This document shows, piece after piece, positions 25,699 through 34,573 of a stretch of DNA of 64,000 nt (positions within the stretch are counted from its first letter, which is position 1; the number at the start of each line of letters is the position of its first letter). The notes beneath the pieces were generated by a model that was not told where the DNA came from, searched no databases, and was given only the letters and a program-made list of their open reading frames with translations. A program made the translations under genes and the position numbers. This DNA is from Phosphoribacter sp037045045 (GTDB lineage Bacteria; Actinomycetota; Actinomycetes; Actinomycetales; Dermatophilaceae), in NCBI GenBank assembly GCA_037045045.1, contig JBAOHL010000005.1:558001-622000 (forward strand), in the 5' to 3' direction.

Positions 25699-25714
25699 GT
25701 TACGGGCATGTTAT
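25699..25714 (-). promoter_or_regulatory. Possible GlnR half-site pair upstream of amtB
   Basis: GTTAC (25699-25703) and GTTAT (25710-25714) are eleven bases apart, one helical turn, about 37 bases upstream of amtB. GlnR boxes of actinobacteria consist of gTnAc half-sites alternating with GaAAc at this spacing. The first half-site fits; the second fits poorly. The gene context, nitrogen uptake, is what makes it worth noting. Confidence 0.35.
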
Positions 25715-25760
25715 CGGCCGCCCCCAAAGATCAACTTCTCGTTTCGGGGCGAGCCTGGCG

Positions 25761-25787
25761 GCGGCATACCGGACGCCGGTATGCCGC
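25761..25787 (-). terminator. Perfect 12-bp hairpin downstream of ftsY built from motif copies
   Basis: GCGGCATACCGG (25761-25772) and CCGGTATGCCGC (25776-25787) are perfect complements around the three-base loop ACG. The hairpin lies 40 bases past the ftsY stop codon and upstream of amtB. Each arm contains one GTATGCCG motif. It is a good candidate transcription terminator, although no T-run follows. Confidence 0.65.
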
Positions 25788-25826
25788 GCGAGCGCTGGAC
25801 GGATCGGCCGCGGCGCGGGCGGAACG

Positions 25827-27035
25827 TCAGTCGAGCAAGGCGTCGACGTACGCCTCGGGGTCGAAGGGGGCCAGGTCGTCGGGACCTTCGCCGAGCCCGA
25901 CGAGCTTGACGGGGACGCCGAGTTTGCGCTGGACGGCCACGACGATGCCGCCCTTGGCGGTGCCGTCGAGCTTGGTCAGGACGATGCCGGTGACGTCGAC
26001 GACCTCGGCGAACACGGTGGCCTGGGCCAGGCCGTTTTGCCCCGTCGTCGCGTCGAGCACGAGCAACACCTCGTCGATCGGGCTGAGCTTCTCGACGACT
26101 CGCTTGATCTTGCCGAGTTCGTCCATGAGGTTGGTCTTGGTGTGCAACCGCCCCGCGGTGTCGATGATGACGACATCGGCCTCCAGCTCGGTGGCCGCCT
26201 TGACCGCGTCGAAGGCGACCGACGCGGGGTCGGCCCCGTCGCGATCGGAGCGCACGGTCGGCACGCCGACCCGCTCCCCCCAGGTCTGCAGTTGGTCGGC
26301 GGCAGCCGCCCGGAAGGTGTCCGCGGCACCGAGGATGACGTCGCGGTCCTCGGCGACGAGCACCCGGGCGAGCTTGCCCACGGTCGTCGTCTTGCCGGTG
26401 CCGTTGACCCCGACGACGAGGATGACCGACGGCCGGCCTTCGGCCCGGGTGGAGGCGATGCTGCGGTCCATCGACGGGTCGACGAGGGTGAGCAGGTCGG
26501 CGCGCAACCAGCCACGCACCGTCGCCTCGTCCGAGGTGCCCTCGACCTTGACCTGAGTGCGCAGCGCCTCGACGAGCTCGGTGGCCGCGTCGACCCCGAG
26601 GTCGGCGGAGATGAGAGTGTCCTCGACGTCCTCCCAGGCCGCCTCGTCCAGGCCGCCGCGGGACAGCAGCGCGAGCAGGGCCCGGCCGATGGCGGTGTTG
26701 CTCCGAGCGAGCCGGGCACGCAGGCGGGCCAGTCGCCCCTTGGCCGATTCCGGGCGCTCGAGCTCGGGGGCCAGCACCTCGGGCTCGGCCGTCTCGAGGA
26801 CGTCCGGTTCGGTGGGTGGTGGCGCCGTAGGCGCAGCGGCGGTCGGGGGCGGTGCCGTGGCGACGGCCCCGCCGGGTGGACCGCCCGGAGCCGCCGGCGG
26901 AGCAGCGGTCGGGGCCGGTGGCGGCAGCTGCCGGGCGCGCCCCGAACGGCCCCGGACGAGCCCGACGAGCAGGCCCACCCCCACGAGGGCGACGAGCGCC
27001 ACGAGCAGCAGGACCTGCCAGAGCTGATCGAGCAT
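25827..27035 (-). CDS. ftsY: Signal recognition particle receptor FtsY
   Basis: 402 residues. An N-terminal membrane segment (LLLVALVALVGVGLLVGLV) is followed by a Pro/Ala-rich acidic linker, the NG domain with P-loop VVGVNGTGKTTTVGKLA, VIIDTAGRLHTKTNL and VLTKLDGTAKGGIVV, and the C-terminal GLGEGPDDLAPFDPEAYVDAL. It receives SRP-ribosome complexes at the membrane. ATG 27035 was chosen because it places the membrane segment right at the N terminus; upstream frame sequence is unconserved. In many actinobacteria smc lies next to ftsY, but here about 10 kb of accessory genes intervene. Confidence 0.97.
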   Translation of the reverse strand: MLDQLWQVLLLVALVALVGVGLLVGLVRGRSGRARQLPPPAPTAAPPAAPGGPPGGAVATAPPPTAAAPTAPPPTEPDVLETAEPEVLAPELERPESAKGRLARLRARLARSNTAIGRALLALLSRGGLDEAAWEDVEDTLISADLGVDAATELVEALRTQVKVEGTSDEATVRGWLRADLLTLVDPSMDRSIASTRAEGRPSVILVVGVNGTGKTTTVGKLARVLVAEDRDVILGAADTFRAAAADQLQTWGERVGVPTVRSDRDGADPASVAFDAVKAATELEADVVIIDTAGRLHTKTNLMDELGKIKRVVEKLSPIDEVLLVLDATTGQNGLAQATVFAEVVDVTGIVLTKLDGTAKGGIVVAVQRKLGVPVKLVGLGEGPDDLAPFDPEAYVDALLD

Positions 27036-27151
27036 GGCGCCATCCTGACACGGACGACACCGGCCCTCGCCGCCAGTCCGGATGTCGGCGACTGCCCCGC
27101 GGGTCGCCGCGCTGGGCATCCCTGCCGCTCGGCATACGGCACACTGCTGCG

Positions 27152-28138
27152 GTGGCTGGCGCCCCGCGACTGCCCCGTGCCGACGCGCGGAGACTCGCCG
27201 ACCCCCCGGACCTCACGCCGGCGCGGCGCCCGGGTTCGGTGCGGCGCACGAGCAGCATCGACCTGACCCGCCCGCTCGGCGCGCACGGCCCCCTGAGCAT
27301 CACCGGGCGGGCCCGTGACCTGCGGACCGACGCGACCGGGTCGGCTCAGGTCGCCGACGCCGCGCTGCTGCACGTCACCGTCGAGGGCGGGGTGAGCACC
27401 TCGGTGTCGATGTACCCCACCCCGGAACGGGCCAGTGCTCTCGTCGGCCACAAGGTCGGCGCGGGGTGGCGCACGAGGGTGGCGCGCCAGCTGCGCGACC
27501 ACCACGACGCCGGCTCCGTCCTACACCTCCTGCTGGACGAGCTTCCGGTGGGAATGATCATCTCGGGATTCACCCAACGCCACCTGGCCCCGGCGACGAC
27601 TGCCCAACACACCCGGCGGCTGGACGTGTGCGCCGGGTGGATCAGGGACGGGTCGGCCGCCAGGGCGGTCCGGGAGCGCGGCATACCGCCCGAGCCGCCT
27701 GGCCCGCTGGCCGCGCCGCTGCCGGACCCGGCCGACCCCGTCGGCTGGCACACCCTGGCGCCGCTCCCGACGTGGGGGATCAGCCGCCGCCGGCGCATCG
27801 ACGTGTGGCCGCGGGGGGACTGCCTGGCTGTCGACGCGATGTTCCGCGACACCTACGTCGACGGCGCGGGGCGCTCGCGCGTGCTCCACGAGTATGCCGC
27901 CACGGCCACCATCGACACGCTCACCGACCGGGTGCTCGCGATCGAGCCCACCGCCCGGGTGGTCCCCCACGAGGAGTGCCCGGCGGCGGTCGGCAGCGCT
28001 CAGGGCATCCTCGGGGTGGCGGCTGGCGACCTGCGCGACCGGGTGTCGATGGACCTGTTCGGCCCGCGATCGTGTACCCACCTCAACGACCTGCTGCGTT
28101 CCCTCGCCGACGTGCCGGCCCTCGCCGCGGTGCTGTAA
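27152..28138 (+). CDS. DUF2889 domain protein
   Basis: About 328 residues. The C terminus carries the DUF2889 signature, including the Cys-Thr-His-Leu-Asn-Asp-Leu-Leu motif (SCTHLNDLLRSLADVPAL), preceded by RRRRIDVWPRGDCLAVDAMFRDTYVD. Function is unknown. The start is uncertain: GTG 27152 lies beyond ftsY and gives a plausible length, but the frame stays open upstream antisense to ftsY. It converges on the flavin monooxygenase gene and shares a terminator with it. DUF2889 genes next to oxidative catabolism genes suggest a link, but that is an inference. Confidence 0.7.
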   Translation: MAGAPRLPRADARRLADPPDLTPARRPGSVRRTSSIDLTRPLGAHGPLSITGRARDLRTDATGSAQVADAALLHVTVEGGVSTSVSMYPTPERASALVGHKVGAGWRTRVARQLRDHHDAGSVLHLLLDELPVGMIISGFTQRHLAPATTAQHTRRLDVCAGWIRDGSAARAVRERGIPPEPPGPLAAPLPDPADPVGWHTLAPLPTWGISRRRRIDVWPRGDCLAVDAMFRDTYVDGAGRSRVLHEYAATATIDTLTDRVLAIEPTARVVPHEECPAAVGSAQGILGVAAGDLRDRVSMDLFGPRSCTHLNDLLRSLADVPALAAVL

Positions 28139-28156
28139 GGCCCCGGAAACGGGCGA

Positions 28157-28188
28157 CCGGCGCGGACCCGCCGAGGGATCCGCGCCGG
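28157..28188. terminator. Bidirectional hairpin between DUF2889 gene and monooxygenase gene
   Basis: CCGGCGCGGA (28157-28166) and TCCGCGCCGG (28179-28188) are perfect 10-bp arms around a 12-base loop. The hairpin sits in the 76-base gap between two convergent stop codons, the expected place for a shared terminator. Confidence 0.7.
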
Positions 28189-28214
28189 CATCCGAGGCCC
28201 AGATAGGGTCGCGA

Positions 28215-29822
28215 TCAGCCGCCGAGGACCCGCCGAACTGCCGTGGTGAGCTCGGCGACAGAGGTGACGGCCGCCGCGGTGTACGCATCGGGCCGGACGA
28301 GCCACATCTCGGCCGGCCTGGCCTGCAACGACCCGGCGACCTTGCCCTCGTCGCCGAGGTCGCCGAACGCGACGACTCGCACCGGCAGGCCGGCGGGGAC
28401 GGCCCTCGCCATGGCCTCGACGACCGCGGCGGCGTCCACCGCGTCACCGACGAGCACGAGCAGCCCGTCGCGGGCCAGTTGGCGCACCCGGGTGATGCCG
28501 GCCGGGCCGCCGCTCACCGGGGCGTCGGGCAGGATGACGCCAGGTACGGGCGCCGGCGCGTCCCCGCGTGGCGGACGCCCGGGCCAGGGGCGGCTCGCCG
28601 AGGGCGTGGTCAACGCGCTCTCGACGTACCAGAACGGTTCGGCGAGCCGGCCCGAGTCGACCTCGGTGACCATCGACGGGTCCGTCTTGGCCGCCTCGAG
28701 GATGCTCTTGCGCCGGGCATGCTGCTCGGGGGTCTGCGGCACGAGGAAGTCCATCGTGTGGGACGTCACGTCGATGTTTTCCGCGGCGGCGGCGACCCGC
28801 TCGGCCGCGTAGCTGTCCAGCAGTTCGGGCCCGGCCCACCCCTTCATCGCGTAGGCGACCTTCCACGCCGCGTTCTCGGTGTCGGGCACGCCGCTGTTGA
28901 GCCCGCGCGCGCCGAACGGCGAGACGATGTGGGCCAGGTCGCCCGCGAGGAACAACCTCCCGAGCCGGTAGCGGTCCGCGCTGCGCGCGTGGAAGCGGTA
29001 GACCGACACCCAGTCGATCCGATAGTCCTGGTCGCCGATGACCTGGCGGATCCGGGTGTCGAGGCGCCCGTCGGCCTGCTCGGCCTCGAGGTCGAAGCCC
29101 TCGGGCACCTGCCAGTCGATGCGGTAGATCCCGTTGGGGCACGGGTGGATGAGTACCTGACGACCCGGGTTCCACTGCGGGTCGAAGTAGAAGCGCCGCT
29201 CGTGCTCCCACCCGGGCAGGGTGGCCTCGATGTCGCAGATGAGGAAGGCGTCGTCGAAGGTCCGGCCCGGGAAACCCACCCCGAGCATTTCGCGCAGCGG
29301 ATTGCCCTTCGAGCCGCCACAGAGCAGCGCGTAGGCCCCCTGCTCGGTGACCTCGCCCTCAGCGGTAGCGCACCTCACCGTGACGATGTCGTCGCCGTCG
29401 GCGGCACCGGACTCGAACCCGACCACCTCGTGGCCCCACTTGACCTCGATGAGCGGCTCGGTGGCGATGGCCTCGTCGAGGATGTCCTCGGTCACCGCCT
29501 GGGAGATGTTGACGAACGGCGGCAGCGGCGAATGGCCGGAGTCGGGGATGCGGTAGGAGAACAGCTCCTGGCCCTGGTAGAACGTCCGCGCCGTCGACCA
29601 GGTCAGTCCGTCGGTCGCCACTCGCCCGGCTCCGCACGCGTCCCAGAGATCCAACACGTCGCGCTGCTGGCACAGCGCCTTGCTGCCGATCGGGTCCCGT
29701 TCGGCCCGCGCGTCGAGGACGAGCACGGGGATCCCCCACCTCGCCAAGCACAGCGCGGCGGTCTGTCCCACCGGCCCGTTGCCGATGACCAGCGCCCGTT
29801 CGTCGGCCTTCGTCGTCGCCAT
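28215..29822 (-). CDS. FAD-dependent aromatic monooxygenase (MhpA/PheA-like)
   Basis: 535 residues. An N-terminal FAD-binding GxGxxG-type stretch (VIGNGPVGQTAALCLARWG, ending with acidic LVLDARAERD) is followed by SKALCQQRDVLDLW, and the second FAD motif RLFLAGDLAHIVSPFGARGLN. A C-terminal thioredoxin-like domain follows, as in phenol and 3-hydroxyphenylpropionate hydroxylases. It should hydroxylate a phenolic substrate using NAD(P)H and oxygen. ATG 29822 was preferred over GTG 29879 because AAAGGTGA lies directly upstream. It follows the metallo-hydrolase gene on the same strand after a hairpin. Confidence 0.85.
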   Translation of the reverse strand: MATTKADERALVIGNGPVGQTAALCLARWGIPVLVLDARAERDPIGSKALCQQRDVLDLWDACGAGRVATDGLTWSTARTFYQGQELFSYRIPDSGHSPLPPFVNISQAVTEDILDEAIATEPLIEVKWGHEVVGFESGAADGDDIVTVRCATAEGEVTEQGAYALLCGGSKGNPLREMLGVGFPGRTFDDAFLICDIEATLPGWEHERRFYFDPQWNPGRQVLIHPCPNGIYRIDWQVPEGFDLEAEQADGRLDTRIRQVIGDQDYRIDWVSVYRFHARSADRYRLGRLFLAGDLAHIVSPFGARGLNSGVPDTENAAWKVAYAMKGWAGPELLDSYAAERVAAAAENIDVTSHTMDFLVPQTPEQHARRKSILEAAKTDPSMVTEVDSGRLAEPFWYVESALTTPSASRPWPGRPPRGDAPAPVPGVILPDAPVSGGPAGITRVRQLARDGLLVLVGDAVDAAAVVEAMARAVPAGLPVRVVAFGDLGDEGKVAGSLQARPAEMWLVRPDAYTAAAVTSVAELTTAVRRVLGG

Positions 29823-29964
29823 TGTCGTCACCTTTCCAGTGTTCCCAGCGTCCTTGCTGGTCCCATCGTCCTTGCTCACCTCTGGACCCGTTCGGCAGGG
29901 CCGGGCGTGCGCTCCCCCGCCGTGGCCGCCCCTGCGCGGGAACGGCCCGAGGGCACGCCGGATC

Positions 29965-30005
29965 GCGGTATGCCGCGAAGTCCGGGACCGGGGACGGCAT
30001 ACCGC
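29965..30005 (-). terminator. 11-bp-arm hairpin after the metallo-hydrolase gene
   Basis: GCGGTATGCCG (29965-29975) and CGGCATACCGC (29995-30005) are perfect complements. GTCC and GGAC pair inside the loop. It starts 22 bases after the stop codon of the upstream gene (stop at 30027) and 140 bases before the monooxygenase ATG. Both arms contain the GTATGCCG motif. It may attenuate transcription into the monooxygenase gene. Confidence 0.6.
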
Positions 30006-30026
30006 CTCGGCGGCGGTTGTCGTGGG

Positions 30027-30986
30027 CTAGCCCTGCAGTTGCGCCCAGATCTCGCGGTCGCGTTCGGCGGTCCAGATCGTCGGCCGCTCCACGCCCTGCA
30101 GTTCCTCCCAGACGCGGGCCACGTCGAACGGGAGGGTGTGCTCGAAGATCGGCCAGTGCCCGTATGTCGGGTACAGGTCCGTGTGGACGGTCTCGAAGGC
30201 GTCCTTGAGGGTGCCTCCGGAGGCCTGGGTGCGCCGCACGCCGTCGAGCATCCGGGTGAGGAAGCCGCGGGACTGTTCGATCGCCGCGTCGACTGCCTCG
30301 ACGCCCTGGGCCACCGCCCCACGGCCACCGACGAGCACCTCGGCACGCAAGGCCTTGACCCCGTCGAGAGTGCCGGCGGACCACTCCTGGTGGAAGGCGT
30401 CTCCGGTGTAGAGGGCGGCCTTGGCCTCGACGAGGTCACCGGCGTACATGATCCTGTGCTTCGGCAGCCACGCGACGATGTCGCCCTCGGTGTGGCCGCG
30501 ACCGAGGTACTGGAGCACGAGGTCGCCACGGTCACCCCCCAGCGGGATGACCATGCGGTCGTTGAAGGTCAACGTCGGCCAGGTCAGGCCCGGGATCGAG
30601 TCCGGCTCCTTGAACAGGCGCGGCATCCGGCCGTACTCGCTGTCCCAGTCCTGCTTGCCCCGCTCGGCGATGAGGAACCGGGTGCGCTCGTGCGCGATGA
30701 TCTCGGTCGCGTCGAAAGCGCTCGCCCCGAGCACCCGTACCGCGTGGTAGTGCGAGAGGACGAGATAGCGGACCGGCTTGTCGGTGTGTTCGCGTAGCTT
30801 GTCCAGCCAGTCCCGGGCGGCGACGGGCGTCGCCCGGGCTTCGAACGCGACGAGGAAATCCTCCCCTTCGATGGCCCCGACGTTAGGGTCTCCCTCGGCG
30901 GTGAGCGCATAGACGCCGTCGGCGAGGACCTCGAGGGTCTCGGTCTTGGCGGCCAGGTCCGTGGACGAGGCGAACGGCTTGGACAT
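30027..30986 (-). CDS. Metallo-beta-lactamase-fold hydrolase with altered metal site
   Basis: 319 residues. The usual HxHxDH is LSHYHAVRVLGAS, so the two His are present but the Asp/His of the second metal site are missing. Other ligands appear as GRGHTEGDIV and YAGDLVEA. The fold is clear, and the substrate is unknown. The gene starts three bases after the livF stop, so it belongs to the liv operon. The same cluster holds a monooxygenase, so hydrolysis of an ester, lactone or other catabolic intermediate is plausible but not proven. Confidence 0.75.
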   Translation of the reverse strand: MSKPFASSTDLAAKTETLEVLADGVYALTAEGDPNVGAIEGEDFLVAFEARATPVAARDWLDKLREHTDKPVRYLVLSHYHAVRVLGASAFDATEIIAHERTRFLIAERGKQDWDSEYGRMPRLFKEPDSIPGLTWPTLTFNDRMVIPLGGDRGDLVLQYLGRGHTEGDIVAWLPKHRIMYAGDLVEAKAALYTGDAFHQEWSAGTLDGVKALRAEVLVGGRGAVAQGVEAVDAAIEQSRGFLTRMLDGVRRTQASGGTLKDAFETVHTDLYPTYGHWPIFEHTLPFDVARVWEELQGVERPTIWTAERDREIWAQLQG

Positions 30987-30989
30987 GAC

Positions 30990-31790
30990 CTACTCCTTGG
31001 ATGGGTCTTTCGGTTGTGCGGCAACAGAACCCGACGAGGTCGACGAACCGCCGAGGTATGCCGCCCGGACCCGTTCGTCGGACGCCAGCTCCGCGGGGGT
31101 CCCTGTCGCGACGATACGGCCCCGGTCCATGACCAGGACGCGGTTAGCGATCTTGAACGCAGCTCGCACGTTCTGTTCGACGAGCAGGATCGCCAGGCCC
31201 TGGTCGTCGCGCAGCGTGGCCAGGGCCTGCATGATCTCGCCGACGACCTTGGGCGCCAGGCCGAGGCTCGGCTCGTCGAGGATGACGACCGAGGGCCCGG
31301 AGGTCAGGGCCCGGGCCATGGCGAGCATCTGCTGCTCGCCGCCGGACAGCGCCCCGGCCATGAGGTTGATCCGGTCGCCCAGCCGGGGGAAGAGTCCGAG
31401 CGCGAAGGCGCGCCGGTCGGCATACCCGCCCTCCCGACGCCGGTTCCAGCCCCCAAGCAGGAGGTTGTCGTCGACGGTGAGCGACGGGAAGACGAGCCGG
31501 TTCTCCGGTACGTGCGCCAGACCCAGGGCTGAGATCTTCTCGGCACCGAGGTTCGTCACCTCATGATCACCGACGTGGACATGGCCCTGGGTCGGGCGCA
31601 ACAGGCCGGATACGGCCCGCAGGAGGGTGCTCTTGCCGGCCCCGTTGGCCCCGACGACCGCGACGAGCTCGCCGGGGTCGACCGTGACGCTGATATCCCG
31701 CAACACCTGCAGCCGGTCGTATCCGGCGTGCAGGCCCTCGACGACCAGGCCTCGACCGGTCCGGGCGTCGGCTGCGTGGGCCGCGCTCAC
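30990..31790 (-). CDS. livF: Branched-chain amino acid-type ABC transporter ATPase LivF
   Basis: 266 residues: Walker A VGANGAGKSTLL, signature ALSGGEQQMLAMARAL, Walker B SVVILDEPSLGLAPK, switch His in LAILLVEQNV. LivF-type ATPases pair with LivG; together they drive uptake of branched-chain amino acids or, in many paralogues, aromatic acids. The GTG start overlaps the upstream fused gene stop (GTGA). The Asp/Ser-rich C terminus is short. Operon order is livK-livH-livM/G-livF-hydrolase-monooxygenase. Confidence 0.92.
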   Translation of the reverse strand: MSAAHAADARTGRGLVVEGLHAGYDRLQVLRDISVTVDPGELVAVVGANGAGKSTLLRAVSGLLRPTQGHVHVGDHEVTNLGAEKISALGLAHVPENRLVFPSLTVDDNLLLGGWNRRREGGYADRRAFALGLFPRLGDRINLMAGALSGGEQQMLAMARALTSGPSVVILDEPSLGLAPKVVGEIMQALATLRDDQGLAILLVEQNVRAAFKIANRVLVMDRGRIVATGTPAELASDERVRAAYLGGSSTSSGSVAAQPKDPSKE

Positions 31791-33703
31791 GTCGTCACCC
31801 CTTCCGCGCTCGTCGAGGGTTCCGCATCGTCGACACCCTGGGTGTGCGCGGCGGCGGTGCGCACGAGTTCCTCGTCGTGTTCGTCGGTGCCGAGGTATGC
31901 CGCGATGACCGCGGGATCGCTGGTCACCTCGGCGGGCGTGCCCAACGAGATGAGCCTGCCGTCGTCGAGCACGGCGACCCGGTCGGCCAGCGCCATCACG
32001 GCGGCGACGTCGTGTTCGACGAGCAGCACGGTGACCCCTGCCTCACGGACCTTGCGCAGCAACGCGGACAGCGCGTCGCGCTCGGCCCCGGACAGGCCGG
32101 CCATCGGCTCGTCGAGCAGCAGGACCGACGGCTCCAGGGCCAGGGCCCGGGCGACCTCGACCTGGCGCTGTTGACCGAACGCGAGGTCGGCGATCGGCCG
32201 GTCCGCAAAGGCCGACAGGCCCATGGCGGACAGGGCGGCATGGGACGCGGACTCGATCGCGCGTTCCTCGCTACGAGCCAGCCCGAGCATGCCGCGGACG
32301 ATGCCGGCGCGGCTGCGCAGGTGCCGGGCGACCTTGACGTTGCCGAGGACCGTCGTGCTCTTGAAGGTCTGCAGGTTCTGGAACGTCCGCGTGGCCCCGA
32401 GGGCCGCGGCCACGTGGGGCTGGCGACCGGCGACCTCCGTGCCGTGCAGGACGACCGACCCCTCGGTGGGCTCGAGGACGCCGGTGACCATGTTGAACGC
32501 CGTCGTCTTGCCGGCGCCGTTGGGGCCGATGAGGGCGAGGATCTCGCCCGCGTGGACGTCCAGGTCGAGGTCCGCCAGGGCCGTGACCCCGCCGTACCGC
32601 TTGGTCAGGCCCCGGATCTGCAGGATCGTCGTGCCCCGCGGCTGATGTTTCTGCCGCGAGAGGATCGCCAGGGCGGCATCCAGCGCGACGGGCTGGGCGT
32701 CGGCTCCGACGGCCGGATCCGGGGTGCGTCGGGCGGCGAGGGCCGCCCGGATCCGCCGGCCGATGGCGTTCCACAGAGAGGCCAAGCCACCGGGGAGCAG
32801 GATGATGAGCAGGACGAGGACCACCCCGAACCCGATGAGTTGGATCTCGCCGGATGCCTTGGGCAGGAACACCGGGATGATCTGGCGCATGAACTCGTCG
32901 AGAGCCTGCACGGCCACCGAGCCGACCAGGGCGCCGGTGACCGAACCGAGGCCGCCGAGGACGACCATGAGCAGGATTTGGACCGACAGCTCGAAGTGGG
33001 CCGAGGACGGGTTGACCACGGTGAGCCAGTGCGCGTAGAACACGCCGGCCAGGCCGGCATACGCGGCACTGAGGACGAAGACCCGCAGACGCAGCGCGAA
33101 GGTGTCCACGCCGAGACACTCGGCCGCGACCTCCGAGTCGTTGACCGCGCCGAGGGCCCGGCCGGTGCGGCTGCGCACGAGGTTGACCGCGACCGCCAGA
33201 CCGATGACGACGAACGGGGTCATGAACCAGAAGAACTCCTGGCCGGTGCCGATGACCTGCCCGCCGAGTTCGGGCCGGGGGATGCCGTAGATGCCGGACT
33301 GGCCCCCGGTCACGTCCAGCTCGCGGACGACCACCCCGACGATGATGCCCAGGCCGAGCGTGGCCAAAGCGAGGAAGTGGCCGCGCAGCCGCAGCAGAGG
33401 CAGCCCCACCAGGAGCGCCACGAGCATCGCCAGCAGGACGGCGACGACCGCCGCCACCGGCCCGGGAACCGAGGTCTTGGTGAGGAAGATCGCCTGCGTG
33501 TAGGCACCCACCGCGAAGAAGGCGGCGTGCCCGAGGCTGACCTGGCCGGCCAGGCCCATGAGCAACGAGAGCCCGATGGCGGCCAGGCCGTAGATGAGGG
33601 CATAGACACCGATGTCGACGATCGCCTCGGGCGCCACGAGCGGGAACACGACGAGGATCGCCGTGAGCAGCGCGAAGGGCCACAGGGCCTTGACCCATCT
33701 CAT
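31787..33703 (-). CDS. Fused LivM permease and LivG ATPase
   Basis: 638 residues. Residues about 1-320 are a LivM-type permease with many membrane segments (ALIYGLAAIGLSLLMGLAGQ, SLGHAAFFAVGAY, VVVLGGLGSVTGALVGS). After a linker of about 50 residues (RRIRAALAARRTPDPAVG...) residues about 370-615 are a LivG ATPase: Walker A IGPNGAGKTTAFNMVTG, FQNLQTFKSTTVLGNV, FGQQRQVEVARAL, Walker B LLLDEPMAGLSG, EHDVAAVMALAD. The fusion is in frame and continuous. M-G fusions are known in actinobacteria. ATG 33703 overlaps livH by four bases. Confidence 0.93.
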   Translation of the reverse strand: MRWVKALWPFALLTAILVVFPLVAPEAIVDIGVYALIYGLAAIGLSLLMGLAGQVSLGHAAFFAVGAYTQAIFLTKTSVPGPVAAVVAVLLAMLVALLVGLPLLRLRGHFLALATLGLGIIVGVVVRELDVTGGQSGIYGIPRPELGGQVIGTGQEFFWFMTPFVVIGLAVAVNLVRSRTGRALGAVNDSEVAAECLGVDTFALRLRVFVLSAAYAGLAGVFYAHWLTVVNPSSAHFELSVQILLMVVLGGLGSVTGALVGSVAVQALDEFMRQIIPVFLPKASGEIQLIGFGVVLVLLIILLPGGLASLWNAIGRRIRAALAARRTPDPAVGADAQPVALDAALAILSRQKHQPRGTTILQIRGLTKRYGGVTALADLDLDVHAGEILALIGPNGAGKTTAFNMVTGVLEPTEGSVVLHGTEVAGRQPHVAAALGATRTFQNLQTFKSTTVLGNVKVARHLRSRAGIVRGMLGLARSEERAIESASHAALSAMGLSAFADRPIADLAFGQQRQVEVARALALEPSVLLLDEPMAGLSGAERDALSALLRKVREAGVTVLLVEHDVAAVMALADRVAVLDDGRLISLGTPAEVTSDPAVIAAYLGTDEHDEELVRTAAAHTQGVDDAEPSTSAEGVTT

Positions 33704-34569
33704 ACCCGCACCCCCGTGGCCTTGCTCCCCAGCCCGTGCGGCCGCAGGAGCAGGACGAGGACGAGGACGACGAAGGCGACCGCGTCGAGATACCCCGAGC
33801 TGACGTAGCCCGCCACGAGCTTCTCGAGGACTCCCAGCAAGAGCCCGCCGACCATGGCCACCCGCAGCGAGACGAGCCCGCCGAGGGTCGCCGCGACGAA
33901 CCCCTTGAGGCCCAGGGTCAGCCCGCTGGCCCACGAGCTGAGGTAAATGGGGCTCCCGACGATCCCGGCGACCGCCCCGACGAACCCGGCCACGCCGAAG
34001 GCGACCATCGTTGCGGTGCGTGGCGAGATGCCCACCAGGCGTGCCGCGACGGGCTGCTCGGCGCAGGCCCGAAGCGACTTGCCCTGGGTGGTGTGTTCGT
34101 AGTACCAGATGACGCCGTAGGCGACCACCGCGGCGATACCGAGCACCCGGAGTTCCTGGACCCGGACACTCACCCCGCCGACGACGAAGTCGGTGCCCGG
34201 GAAGGGCGGCAGTCGGTAGGACTCCGGGCCCCAGACGAGCAGCATCAACGCCTTGACCGCCGTCGAGACGCCGAGGGTGAGGATGATGGACGTCAGCGGC
34301 GTCATGACCTTGATCGGAGCGATGGTGAGCCGCTCGAGCAGGATCGCCACCCCGACGGTCACCGGGATGGCGACGAGGATGGCGACCCACAACGGCAGGC
34401 CGGCACCGATCGCGCTGACGCCCGCCAACCCGGCCAGGGCGGCATACTCGCCCTGGACCAGGTTGACGATCTCGCGTACCGAGAAGATGGCGACGAACCC
34501 CAGCGCGACCAGTCCGTAGGTACCTCCTTGGGCCAGGCCCGAGAAGACGAGCTGGAGAAAGTCGCTCAT
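33700..34569 (-). CDS. livH: Branched-chain amino acid-type ABC permease LivH
   Basis: 289 residues, eight or so membrane segments. The start LQLVFSGLAQGGTYGLVALG and the middle ILTLGVSTAVKALMLLVWG are typical of LivH. The conserved GQGKSLRACAEQPVAARLVGI segment between membrane spans is the family signature that contacts the ATPase. It lies four bases after livK and overlaps the fused LivM/G gene by four, so the transporter is complete. Confidence 0.94.
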   Translation of the reverse strand: MSDFLQLVFSGLAQGGTYGLVALGFVAIFSVREIVNLVQGEYAALAGLAGVSAIGAGLPLWVAILVAIPVTVGVAILLERLTIAPIKVMTPLTSIILTLGVSTAVKALMLLVWGPESYRLPPFPGTDFVVGGVSVRVQELRVLGIAAVVAYGVIWYYEHTTQGKSLRACAEQPVAARLVGISPRTATMVAFGVAGFVGAVAGIVGSPIYLSSWASGLTLGLKGFVAATLGGLVSLRVAMVGGLLLGVLEKLVAGYVSSGYLDAVAFVVLVLVLLLRPHGLGSKATGVRV

Positions 34570-34573
34570 GCCG

